A stretch of DNA of 64,000 nt, from contig NZ_RCHN01000046.1 in the NCBI RefSeq assembly GCF_003671495.1, forward strand, positions 186,001-250,000, given 5' to 3'. Positions 24,794-32,674 of this stretch are shown here, piece by piece. Made by a program: the position numbers and the translations under genes. This DNA comes from Ketobacter sp. Lineage in GTDB: Bacteria; Pseudomonadota; Gammaproteobacteria; Pseudomonadales; Ketobacteraceae. The notes beneath the pieces are model-generated. The model did not search any database and was not told where the DNA came from. It saw only the letters and a program-made list of their open reading frames with translations. Positions within the stretch are counted from its first letter, which is position 1; every line of letters starts with the position of its first letter.

Positions 24794-26278
24794 CTAGCTC
24801 TTCTGGCCGCGGCGGGCCTCAATGCGGGTGACGAAATCCTGCATGATCTGCTCATAGAGCTGGTTACCCAGGAACAGATCTTCCACGCCGTGATCGATAC
24901 TGGGATTGTCGTTCACTTCGATCACCAGGGCCCGGTCGCCGGACTGCTTGATGTCCACACCGTACAATCCGTTGCCGATCAATTTGGTGGCTTTCAGGGC
25001 TGCGTCCAATACCGCTTTGGGGGCTTCATAGGTGGGCATGGTGTCGAAGCCGCCACTGGTGAAGCGCCCGCCTTTGCCGGAATGGTTATAGATCTGCCAG
25101 TGATCCTTGGCCATGTAATAGCGGCAGGCGTACAGGGGCTTGTTGTTGATGACGCCGATGCGCCAGTCAAAATCCGTATAGAGAAATTCCTGGGCCAGCA
25201 CCAGGGCGGATTTCTTGAACAGGGCCTGGATCTTGGCGTCGAATTCCTCCGGTGTGCTGACCTTGAACACGCCTTGGGAAAAGGCGCCATCGGGAATCTT
25301 CAGCACGATGGGGAAACCAATGCTCTCCATGGCCGTTTGCAACGCGCCTTTGTCCTGCTTGCTGAGGATAAATGTTTTGGGGGACGGTACCTTGTTGAGG
25401 TTGAACAGATCCGTCAGGTACACCTTGTTGCAGCAGCGCAGGATGGACATGGGATCATCAATGACCACCATGCCCTCGGATTCCGCTTTTTTTGCAAAGC
25501 GAAAGGTGTGGTGGTCAATGGCGGTGGTTTCGCGGATAAAGAGCGCGTCGTATTCCGCCAGGCGCACATAATCCTTGCGGTCGATGATGTCCACATCCAC
25601 GCCCAGTTTGTTGCCGGCCTTGATGAAGCGCTTGATGGCACCGGCATCACTGGGGGGTAACTTCTCATCCTTGTTGGTGAGAATGGCCAGGTCATAGCGG
25701 TACTGCTTGCGCGCTTTGGGCGAACGCCAGATTTTATGGCTGAATCGATCCAGCGCATTGGCGAACTCAGTCTGCTGTTCGTCGGTTTTCAGGTTGTGGG
25801 GCGACAGCGCCTGCAACTCGGTGATCTGCCAGCGTTCGTCAAAGCGCAGGCTCACCTGCAGAATCGGGCAGGGGAGTTTTTCAAACAGATCCTTGGCCAG
25901 GTTCTTGAATTCCATCTCCGCGGTGGAGCCGAAATAGGTGATGAACGTGATCTCCTTTTCCGGATCGGAACCCTGCAGTTCGCGGTCTTTCAGTTCGGTC
26001 AGATCATCCAGGTGCAGGGTGTACAGCGACTTCTGGTTGAGATCATTGATGACCCGCAGTGACGGCATGATATGGTGATCCCGCGCCTCACCCAGCAGGG
26101 AGCAGTAATACCCCTTGGACAGGTATTTATAGCTGCGACACAGGTTGATCACCCGGGTGCGGGTTTTCTTTTTGTCTTCCTGGAGGCTGAGGTAATCATC
26201 AAAGGTGATAACGTCTTCGGCGGGAAAATAGGGTGCCCAATCTTTCAGGGAGTCGACCACTACGAGAAGTTGTGACAT
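24794..26278 (-). CDS. RimK-like ATP-grasp ligase with RLAN N-terminal domain
   Basis: 494 residues: an N-terminal domain (about 1-150) of the RimK-like ATP-grasp-N (RLAN) type (LLVVVDSLKDW, CRSYKYLSKGYYCSLLGEARDH), a pre-ATP-grasp segment (about 190-290) and an ATP-grasp fold (about 290-490) with VLKIPDGAFSQGVFKV, AQEFLYTDFDWRIGVI and Mg-binding ALVIEVNDNPSIDHG. RimK-type enzymes form amide bonds between a carboxylate and an amino group using ATP, for example adding glutamates to proteins or peptides. It is divergent from an M14-peptidase, GNAT-C39 fusion and amidohydrolase set. AGGAAA 6 nt ahead of the ATG is immediately followed upstream by a five-copy 12-bp repeat. Confidence 0.9.
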   Translation of the reverse strand: MSQLLVVVDSLKDWAPYFPAEDVITFDDYLSLQEDKKKTRTRVINLCRSYKYLSKGYYCSLLGEARDHHIMPSLRVINDLNQKSLYTLHLDDLTELKDRELQGSDPEKEITFITYFGSTAEMEFKNLAKDLFEKLPCPILQVSLRFDERWQITELQALSPHNLKTDEQQTEFANALDRFSHKIWRSPKARKQYRYDLAILTNKDEKLPPSDAGAIKRFIKAGNKLGVDVDIIDRKDYVRLAEYDALFIRETTAIDHHTFRFAKKAESEGMVVIDDPMSILRCCNKVYLTDLFNLNKVPSPKTFILSKQDKGALQTAMESIGFPIVLKIPDGAFSQGVFKVSTPEEFDAKIQALFKKSALVLAQEFLYTDFDWRIGVINNKPLYACRYYMAKDHWQIYNHSGKGGRFTSGGFDTMPTYEAPKAVLDAALKATKLIGNGLYGVDIKQSGDRALVIEVNDNPSIDHGVEDLFLGNQLYEQIMQDFVTRIEARRGQKS

Positions 26279-26288
26279 GGTTTCCTGT

Positions 26289-26348
26289 TGGTATCTGTGT
26301 TGTTGGCTGTATTGGTATCCGTGTTGGCGTCCGAGTTGGTAGCTACGA
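26289..26348. repeat. Five-unit 12-bp tandem repeat upstream of the RimK-like gene
   Basis: Units at 26289, 26301, 26313, 26325 and 26337, consensus TGGTATCCGTGT with 6-11 matches per unit. The array starts 11 bp upstream of the RimK-like start codon, so it lies in its 5' leader or promoter. The rest of the 241-bp intergenic region (26349-26519) holds the divergent leader of the peptidase gene and nothing else I recognise. Confidence 0.7.
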
Positions 26349-26519
26349 ATAAATGAATGTGTGGGGCGTGGCGGACTGTCTGCGCCTGCCCCATGCGGGA
26401 AATATTGGATTCAACCACCCGGAATTACAAGTACCTGGACGACTATTTTTGAAGTGGCTGCTGGTAAAAAATCAGGCCCAGGGTTACGCTGTGTTTTCGT
26501 ACAGATTCGAGAGGCTGTC

Positions 26520-27647
26520 ATGCTGTCGCCATTGTTGTCCCAGCGGGAATTATCCGTATTTTCAAACTCCTACGCTGAAGCTGAGCAGGCTTTTCTGGGT
26601 GCGGTGTCGGCCTTGGGATCGCCGGCGGAAGTGACCACTTTGCCCTATGACGGCCGCGGACCGGCCGGTGAATCCTTAGCCAGTCAGCAGGTGTGGATCG
26701 GGGCGGCGGACGCACCGCGGGTGTTGGTGTTGCTGTCGGCGGTGCACGGCATCGAGGGCTTCTGTGGATCGGCCATTCAGCAGGATCTGGTGAGGCGTCT
26801 CTCCAGTGGCCAGCTGTCGGTGCCCCAGGGCATGGCGGTGTTGCTGGTGCACGCGGTGAATCCCTGGGGCTTTGCCTGGTGTCGACGAGTGGACGAGCAG
26901 GGCATAGATGTGAACCGCAATTTTGTGGATTTCAGCCAGCCCCTGCCGCATAACGCCGGCTACCGCGAACTGGCCAGCGCCCTGGTGCCGGACACCACGG
27001 TGCCGTCGGTGGAACAACTGGCCCAGGGGGAGCACGCGCTGCTGCACTATCTGCAACGGCACGGTCAATATGAATATGAGCTGGCGGTGAGCGGTGGCCA
27101 GTATGAATTCGCTGACGGTCTATTCTATGGCGGCCGGGCGCCCTGCCAGGCCCGCCTCAACCTGGAGCGGGTGCTGGCGACACTGGATTGTGCCAACCGG
27201 GATGTGGCGGTGGTGGACCTGCACACCGGCCTGGGCCCTTACGGCTATGGCGAGTTGATCTGCGATCACCCGCTGGATTCCGCCGGCTTGCACACCGCGC
27301 AGCGCTGGTATGGTGACTCGGTCACCGTGCCGGAAAGCGGGGACTCCTGCTCTGTGCCCAAAACCGGGCTGGTGGATTACGCCTTCCATCGGGAAATGGG
27401 CCCCCGCAGTTGCTACGTCACTCTGGAATTTGGCACCTATCCCATGGCCGAACTGTTGCGCTGCCTGCGGGCGGATCATCGTCTGCGCCGCCCTGGCCAG
27501 CAGCCGTTCACCCTGCCCGGCAGTGAGGAGGTGCGGCTGCAATTACTGAAACAGTTTTACCCGGCGGAATCCCAGTGGCAGACCTTGGTGCTGCTGCGCG
27601 GGCGCCAGGTGATTCAGATGGCGAGCCAGGGGTTGATGCATGGGTGA
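26520..27647 (+). CDS. M14-family zinc peptidase, DUF2817 type
   Basis: 375 residues of the DUF2817/succinylglutamate-desuccinylase-like carboxypeptidase fold. Zinc ligands are H76 and E79 (SAVHGIEGF) and H235 (VVDLHTGLGPYG); substrate-binding Asn-Arg is N132-R133 (VNRNF); the catalytic Glu is E303 (YVTLEFGTYP). No signal peptide, so cytosolic. ATG 26520 has GAGAGG 5 nt ahead; an open extension to a GTG at 26361 is rejected because it has no family similarity. The stop overlaps the next start by 8 bp. M14 enzymes remove C-terminal residues or deacylate amino acids. Confidence 0.88.
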   Translation: MLSPLLSQRELSVFSNSYAEAEQAFLGAVSALGSPAEVTTLPYDGRGPAGESLASQQVWIGAADAPRVLVLLSAVHGIEGFCGSAIQQDLVRRLSSGQLSVPQGMAVLLVHAVNPWGFAWCRRVDEQGIDVNRNFVDFSQPLPHNAGYRELASALVPDTTVPSVEQLAQGEHALLHYLQRHGQYEYELAVSGGQYEFADGLFYGGRAPCQARLNLERVLATLDCANRDVAVVDLHTGLGPYGYGELICDHPLDSAGLHTAQRWYGDSVTVPESGDSCSVPKTGLVDYAFHREMGPRSCYVTLEFGTYPMAELLRCLRADHRLRRPGQQPFTLPGSEEVRLQLLKQFYPAESQWQTLVLLRGRQVIQMASQGLMHG

Positions 27648-28785
27648 TTCGGGAGTGCACCTGCGGCGGGCCACGTTGCAGGATCTGGATTCGCTGGTGG
27701 AGCTGGAGTTGCAATGTTTTGACTCTGACCGGCTGAGCAAACGCAGTTTCAGGCATCAGTTGCAGCAAGATCATAACCTGTTGCTGGTGGCGGAACAGCA
27801 GCAAGCCCTGCTGGGCTATGTACTGGTGTTCATGCGGCGGGGTACCAGTCTGGCGCGGCTTTATTCCATCGCGGTGTCGCCCGCGGCGCACGGTATGGGC
27901 CTGGGGCGGCGCTTGCTGGAACAGGCAGAAGAGGAAGCGGCGGAGCAGGGGCGTATGTTCATGCGCCTGGAAGTGCGCCGGGACAACGCCGCTGCCATCG
28001 GCCTCTACCAGCGCATGGGTTATCGCCAGTTTGGCCTGTATACGGATTATTATGAAGATCACGCCGACGCCCTGCGTTTCCAGAAGCGCATCATTCCCCA
28101 TGAGCGGGTGGAAGAGCACCTGTCGGAGCCCAATGAGCGGGTGGCCTATTACGAGCAATCCACGGATTTCACCTGCGGGGCGGCATCGTTGATGATGGCG
28201 ATGAAAGATCTGCGCGAAGACATGGTGTGCGATCAGCGCACCGAGTTGCAGATCTGGCGCGAGGCCACCACCATTTTCATGACTTCCGGCCATGGCGGTT
28301 GCGGGCCCCATGGTCTGGCCTATGCCGCCGCCAAACGGGGTTTTCAGGTGGATGTGTTCGTGAATCAGGACGGCCCGCTGTTTATGGAGGGCGTCCGCAA
28401 CGACAGCAAGAAGCAGGTGCTGGAGCTGGTGCACCACGACTTTCTGGAAAAACTGGCGGAACTGAAGGTGCCCATCCATCAGGAGGTACTGTCCCTGTCC
28501 CGGATGAAAGCTTTACTGGATCAGAATGCCATGTTGCTGGTGCTGATCAGCACCTATCGCATGGACCGCAAGAAGGCCCCTCACTGGGTGCTGTTGGTGG
28601 ATATGGATGAGGACTTTGTCTATATTAATGATCCGGATATCGATGAAAAAGAAGAGGCCACGCAGCTCGACAAGCATTACCTCCCCATTCCCCGGGACAG
28701 CTTTGATATGATGTTGCACTTTGGGCAAAACCGGCTGCGTTGTGCCGTGCTGGTTCAGTCAGGCCAACGACATCCTGAACGATAA
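27640..28785 (+). CDS. GNAT acetyltransferase - C39-like peptidase fusion
   Basis: 381 residues with two domains. The N-terminal GNAT domain (about 5-150) has the acetyl-CoA loop HGMGLGRRLLE (84-94) and the C-terminal NAAAIGLYQRMGYRQFGLYTDYY, like RimI-type N-acetyltransferases. The C-terminal domain (about 165-375) is a papain-like C39 peptidase: Cys179 in DFTCGAASLMM, His315 in APHWVLLVD and Asp331 in INDPD form the triad. Translationally coupled to the M14 gene. This fusion is, as far as I recall, regularly found beside RLAN-RimK ligases, suggesting acetylation and cleavage of an amide-linked product. Confidence 0.9.
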   Translation: MGDSGVHLRRATLQDLDSLVELELQCFDSDRLSKRSFRHQLQQDHNLLLVAEQQQALLGYVLVFMRRGTSLARLYSIAVSPAAHGMGLGRRLLEQAEEEAAEQGRMFMRLEVRRDNAAAIGLYQRMGYRQFGLYTDYYEDHADALRFQKRIIPHERVEEHLSEPNERVAYYEQSTDFTCGAASLMMAMKDLREDMVCDQRTELQIWREATTIFMTSGHGGCGPHGLAYAAAKRGFQVDVFVNQDGPLFMEGVRNDSKKQVLELVHHDFLEKLAELKVPIHQEVLSLSRMKALLDQNAMLLVLISTYRMDRKKAPHWVLLVDMDEDFVYINDPDIDEKEEATQLDKHYLPIPRDSFDMMLHFGQNRLRCAVLVQSGQRHPER

Positions 28786-28789
28786 TCAG

Positions 28790-28825
28790 AACCCTAACAA
28801 CCACCCTAACAACAACAGCCATAAA
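28790..28825 (+). repeat. 12-bp tandem repeat before the amidohydrolase gene
   Basis: AACCCTAACAAC (28790-28801), CACCCTAACAAC (28802-28813) and a diverged third unit (28814-28825). It lies between the GNAT-C39 stop and the GTG start of the next gene. Confidence 0.65.
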
Positions 28826-28840
28826 CGGGGACCGCCACGG

Positions 28841-29908
28841 GTGAAATTTCCCTTTCCCATCATTGACCCCCATATCCACCAGTGGGATCTGCTCAATACC
28901 CCGCGCATTCTGAGCTGGCCCAAGCGTCTGCTGGGCTGGAACCGCAAGCTTTATGACACCGCCATCCGCTTTGGTGCCAGTGAAACCGACCGCCGTTATG
29001 TGGGGCGGGCGGACTACGTGGCCCATGACTACCTGCCCCACGATTATGGCCAGGATGCGGCCCAGCTGCCCATCAAGCAGGTGGTGCATGTGGAGGCCGA
29101 GTGGCGGGATCGGGAAGGGCAAGGCCTGGTGGGCGAGACCCGCTGGCTCGAAGGCTTGTTCCGCAACAGCCCGGTGGCGCTGGGCGGAATCGTGGGCCAT
29201 GTGGAGCTGCAACGCCCCGATGCCGGCGCCGTGATCACAGCCCATCGGCAGGCCAGTCCGCGCTTTGTGGGGGTGCGCCAGATGCTGGCGTTTGACCTCG
29301 ACCCCGGGATCATGCGCTTCTGTCCGCGCCCCTACCTGTCCCGGGATGCCCATTGGCGTGCCGGTCTGGCCCTGCTGGAGCAACACAACCTCAGCTTTGA
29401 TGCCTGGTTTTTCCACCACCAGCTGGATGAGTTGGTGGTGCTGGCGCGCCAGTTTCCCGGCCTTACCTTTGTCTTGGATCACATGGGAACCCCCATCGGG
29501 GTGGGCGGCCAGTTCGCCTCCTATGGCCGCACCGAGGCGGCGCGGGATGTCACCCTGCGCACCTGGCAGATGCACCTGCAGGAACTGGCGGAGCTGCCCA
29601 ACGTGATGGTGAAACTGTCGGGCCTGTTCATGCCGGTGGTGGGCTGGGGTTACGAACATCGCACCACACCGCCCACCCTGGATGAGCTGATGCAGGGGGC
29701 CGGACCGCTGTTTGAATTTGTGCTGCAGGCCTTTGGCGTGGACCGTTGCATGTTTGCGTCCAATTTCCCCATGGACAAGGTGTCCCTGTCGCTGTCGCAA
29801 CTCTACGAGTTCTATGCGGCCCTGGTAGCCCATTACCCGGAAGCGGAGCGGCGCAAGCTGTTCCACGACAATGCAGCCCGAATCTACCGTTTGGGTGATC
29901 TTTCCTGA
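28841..29908 (+). CDS. Amidohydrolase family protein (amidohydrolase-2 type)
   Basis: 355-residue TIM-barrel metal hydrolase. The metal-binding DPHIHQWD lies at residues 9-16; further family motifs are HVEAEW (strand 2), FVLDHMGTPIG (strand with His/Asp) and the C-terminal MFASNFPMDK. Such proteins hydrolyse lactones or amides or decarboxylate. The GTG at 28841 puts DPHIHQWD at its usual N-terminal position; an open extension to 28721 would overlap the previous gene and run through the 12-bp repeat, so it is rejected. Follows the GNAT-C39 gene by 55 bp and probably belongs to the same unit. Confidence 0.87.
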   Translation: MKFPFPIIDPHIHQWDLLNTPRILSWPKRLLGWNRKLYDTAIRFGASETDRRYVGRADYVAHDYLPHDYGQDAAQLPIKQVVHVEAEWRDREGQGLVGETRWLEGLFRNSPVALGGIVGHVELQRPDAGAVITAHRQASPRFVGVRQMLAFDLDPGIMRFCPRPYLSRDAHWRAGLALLEQHNLSFDAWFFHHQLDELVVLARQFPGLTFVLDHMGTPIGVGGQFASYGRTEAARDVTLRTWQMHLQELAELPNVMVKLSGLFMPVVGWGYEHRTTPPTLDELMQGAGPLFEFVLQAFGVDRCMFASNFPMDKVSLSLSQLYEFYAALVAHYPEAERRKLFHDNAARIYRLGDLS

Positions 29909-29983
29909 CATCCATCCTGAGCTGAAATTGCGCTATCATGCTCCCTCCTAACCATTATGAATATTGAAGTTTTGAGGGAATCT

Positions 29984-30667
29984 ATGTCTGTATCACCGGA
30001 AACCATGAGCCTGGCGGAAGCCATCACGTCCCGTCGCTCCGTGCGCGGCTATCTGGACAAGGAAGTGCCTCAGGAAACCCTGGAATCCATTTTCACCCTG
30101 GCGCAGCGGGCGCCGTCCAACTGCAACATTCAGCCCTGGAAAGTGTACGTGGCCTCCGGTGCGCTGAAGGACCGCATTCGGGATCAGATGGTGGAGAAGG
30201 TGATGCAGGGCGTGCCCTTCAATTCCGATTACGAATACCCGGATACCTTCGACGGTGAATACCGCAAGCGTCAGGTGGATTGTGCCATGGAGCTGTACGG
30301 CAATATGGGCATTGACCGGGGTGACAAGGCGGGCCGCAACCGGGCCATGCTGCGCAACTTCCAGATGTTCGATGCGCCCCATGTGGTGTTCATCGGCATG
30401 GATAAGGTGTTCGGGGCATCGGTGGCCATCGACGTGGGCATGTACATGCAGACCCTGATGCTGTCCATGACCGCCCACGGGGTGGGTTGCTGCCCCCAGG
30501 GCACCATGCGCTATTACCCGGACATCGTGCGGGAGGCGTTCGGCATTGGCGATCAGATCAATATCCTGCTGGGCATCAGCTTCGGTTATGAGGATGCCGC
30601 GGTGGCCGCCAATAAAACCTGGATTGACCGGGAGCCCATTGATCAAAACGTGCAGTTCCGGCGCTGA
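29984..30667 (+). CDS. Nitroreductase family protein
   Basis: 227-residue FMN-dependent nitroreductase-like enzyme reducing nitro or quinone compounds with NAD(P)H. N-terminal FMN-phosphate binding SRRSVRGY, followed by RAPSNCNIQPWKVYV; C-terminal GVGCCPQGTMRYYPD and ILLGISFGYED. Start 29984 (MSVSPETMSLAEA) has GAGGGAA 5 nt ahead; ATG 29957 has no site. It ends 1 bp before the next ATG. Confidence 0.92.
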   Translation: MSVSPETMSLAEAITSRRSVRGYLDKEVPQETLESIFTLAQRAPSNCNIQPWKVYVASGALKDRIRDQMVEKVMQGVPFNSDYEYPDTFDGEYRKRQVDCAMELYGNMGIDRGDKAGRNRAMLRNFQMFDAPHVVFIGMDKVFGASVAIDVGMYMQTLMLSMTAHGVGCCPQGTMRYYPDIVREAFGIGDQINILLGISFGYEDAAVAANKTWIDREPIDQNVQFRR

Positions 30668-30668
30668 T

Positions 30669-31619
30669 ATGCAGGCCCTGTACTACTCCCGCTTTGGTGC
30701 CGCGGATACCCTCACCCTGGGGGCGCTGCCGATGCCCGAGCCTGCTCCGGGCGAGGTGCTGGTGCGGGTGGCTGCCGCCGGATTGAACCCCATTGATGTG
30801 AAGACCCGGGCCGGCAAGGGGTTCGTGGCGGCCCAGCTGGGCACTGCGTTTCGCTTTGTGCCCGGCTATGACCTGGCCGGAGAGGTGGCCAGTCAACACC
30901 CGGACTGGCCGGCAGGCACTGCGGTAGTGGGGATGGTGAATTTTCCGTTGCGGGGCGGGGCCTGTGCCGAATACTGCGCAGTGGAGGCCGGGGTGCTGGT
31001 GGCAGCCCCCCGGCGCATCCCGCTGGCCGACGCGGCGGGGCTGCCTTTAGCCGGTCTGACCGCCTGGCAGGGTTTGTTCCAGCACGGCGCCCTGACGTCA
31101 GGCCAACGGCTGCTGGTGCTGGCCGGTGCCGGCGGAGTGGGCCATCTGGCGGTGCAACTGGGGCGCTGGGCCGGGGCGGAAGTGGCGGCCACGGCGTCCA
31201 AGGGCAACCTGGCGTTGCTCGGAGAGCTGGGGGCGCACCATTGCCTGGACTACGGCCAACCTGATGTGCTGGAGGCGGCCGGCCCCTGGGATCTGATCCT
31301 GGACCTGATGGGCGGCGATGTGGGCCTGCAGGCCCTGGATTGCCTGGCGCCGGAGGGCCTGCTGTTGACGGTTCCCACCCTGACGGCGGCGACGCTGGAA
31401 GCCGCCGGGGCTGCCCGCCAGCGGCGGGTGCGGGGCTACACGGTGCAACCCGACGCGGCGCAACTGGAGCAACTGGTGGCGCTGGTGGACCGCGGGGATG
31501 TGACGTTGCACATCAGCCAACGCTTTCCGCTGGCACAGGGGGCGGAGGCCCATCGATTGGTGGAAGGGGGGCATGTCCAAGGTAAAGTGATCTTGGAAAT
31601 GCCCGCCGCCGCCGTATAA
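30669..31619 (+). CDS. NAD(P)H-dependent medium-chain oxidoreductase, quinone-oxidoreductase type
   Basis: 316-residue MDR-superfamily enzyme lacking catalytic-zinc cysteines. N-terminal GroES-like domain (ALYYSRFGAADTLTLGALPMPEPAPGEVLVRV...AGLNPIDVKTRAG), GYDLAGEV, and the Rossmann motif VLAGAGGVGHLAVQLG (about 156-171). Quinone or enone reduction is likely; substrate unknown. Coupled to the nitroreductase gene, so the two probably form a redox pair. Confidence 0.9.
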   Translation: MQALYYSRFGAADTLTLGALPMPEPAPGEVLVRVAAAGLNPIDVKTRAGKGFVAAQLGTAFRFVPGYDLAGEVASQHPDWPAGTAVVGMVNFPLRGGACAEYCAVEAGVLVAAPRRIPLADAAGLPLAGLTAWQGLFQHGALTSGQRLLVLAGAGGVGHLAVQLGRWAGAEVAATASKGNLALLGELGAHHCLDYGQPDVLEAAGPWDLILDLMGGDVGLQALDCLAPEGLLLTVPTLTAATLEAAGAARQRRVRGYTVQPDAAQLEQLVALVDRGDVTLHISQRFPLAQGAEAHRLVEGGHVQGKVILEMPAAAV

Positions 31620-31646
31620 TGGCAATCCCCCTGCAGTGAGGTTGTC

Positions 31647-32645
31647 ATGCCCGTTTCCGATTTTATTGCCCACCAGATTGATCGCGCCCAACCGGACCAG
31701 TCCGCCCAGGTTCACTACCGGGATGACGGCATCGCCCTGGACGATTACGCCAGCCAGCTGCTCAACGAAATCAAACAGGCCTTCAGCACCAAAACCGCCA
31801 AGCGCTACGGTCACTTCAATCCGGACCTGGGGGAAAACCCCATTCCGGCCTGGCTGCGGGATTTTCTCAAGCAGCAGATGCCGTTCTCTTCATTGAGCAA
31901 GAAGCTCACCGAGCACTTTGTGGTGTTGCTGGAGCAGATGGAGGTGCCGTTTCAGGGTCATCTGCTGTTCTGGCAGGAGAACAATGCCGATGCGGAGTGG
32001 TTGTACGTGGCCCATCTGCAGCATCAGGTGGGTCTGGTGATCAACAGTCATCTGGAAATCTCTGAGACGGTGTATGCGGATCTATCCCACATTGGCTTTT
32101 GTGCCCGGGTCAACCTGAGCCACTGGTCAGAACAGCTGTCGGAAAAATACCTGACCATCTCCAAGAATCGGGGTGAGCGGGAATTGCTGGGCTTGTTCAA
32201 CCAATGGATCGGTTTTGCCGATACCGTGAACGTCACCGCGGACACCAACGAGTTCCTCAACATTGTGGAAGCCTATGCCCAAAACCTGCCGGAAGAGGCC
32301 AGCAAGGAATACCGGGAAAAGGTGGTGGACTACTGCATCGAACAGGACAAGCAGGGTGAGCCGGTGGTGTACAAAGAGCTTTCCTATTATCTGGATGATG
32401 CAGAGCCGGAGCGCTTTCAGCAGTTTGTGCAGGAACAGCAGGAGCAGCCCCGGGAGGAATTGATCCCTGACAAAAACCGCCTGCGCAAGTACGTGCGCTT
32501 CAACGGCCGCAGCAAGGAAATGAGCCTGCAGTTTGCCGCCTCCCTGCTGGGTGAGGAAGTGGTGTTTGATGCGGAAAACGAGCGCCTCATCATCAACAGC
32601 ATTCCCAAATCCCTGCTCGGTCAATTGAAGAAACATCGCAGTTAA
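31647..32645 (+). CDS. yejK: Nucleoid-associated protein YejK/NdpA family
   Basis: 332 residues matching the 37-kDa nucleoid-associated protein family along the whole length: IAHQIDRAQ near the start, SLSKKLTEHFVVLLEQM, NADAEWLYVAHLQHQVGLVINSHLEISE, ISKNRGERELLGLFNQWIGFAD, and a C-terminal basic end (RKYVRFNGRSKEMSLQFAASLLG). YejK binds DNA and has been reported to interact with topoisomerases. GAGG lies 5-8 nt before the ATG. It is convergent with the cytochrome gene, 29 bp apart. Confidence 0.92.
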   Translation: MPVSDFIAHQIDRAQPDQSAQVHYRDDGIALDDYASQLLNEIKQAFSTKTAKRYGHFNPDLGENPIPAWLRDFLKQQMPFSSLSKKLTEHFVVLLEQMEVPFQGHLLFWQENNADAEWLYVAHLQHQVGLVINSHLEISETVYADLSHIGFCARVNLSHWSEQLSEKYLTISKNRGERELLGLFNQWIGFADTVNVTADTNEFLNIVEAYAQNLPEEASKEYREKVVDYCIEQDKQGEPVVYKELSYYLDDAEPERFQQFVQEQQEQPREELIPDKNRLRKYVRFNGRSKEMSLQFAASLLGEEVVFDAENERLIINSIPKSLLGQLKKHRS

Positions 32646-32674
32646 GGCCGGGCGTTGAGGCCCGGGCACTTACC

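Noticed and set aside
26361..26519. 53-residue N-terminal extension of the M14 peptidase from a GTG
   Set aside because: No ribosome binding site and no similarity; the ATG at 26520 has GAGAGG ahead and starts the fold normally.
28721..28840. Extension of the amidohydrolase into the preceding gene
   Set aside because: It would overlap 65 bp of the GNAT-C39 gene and read through a 12-bp repeat; the metal motif sits at the expected N-terminal place only with the GTG at 28841.
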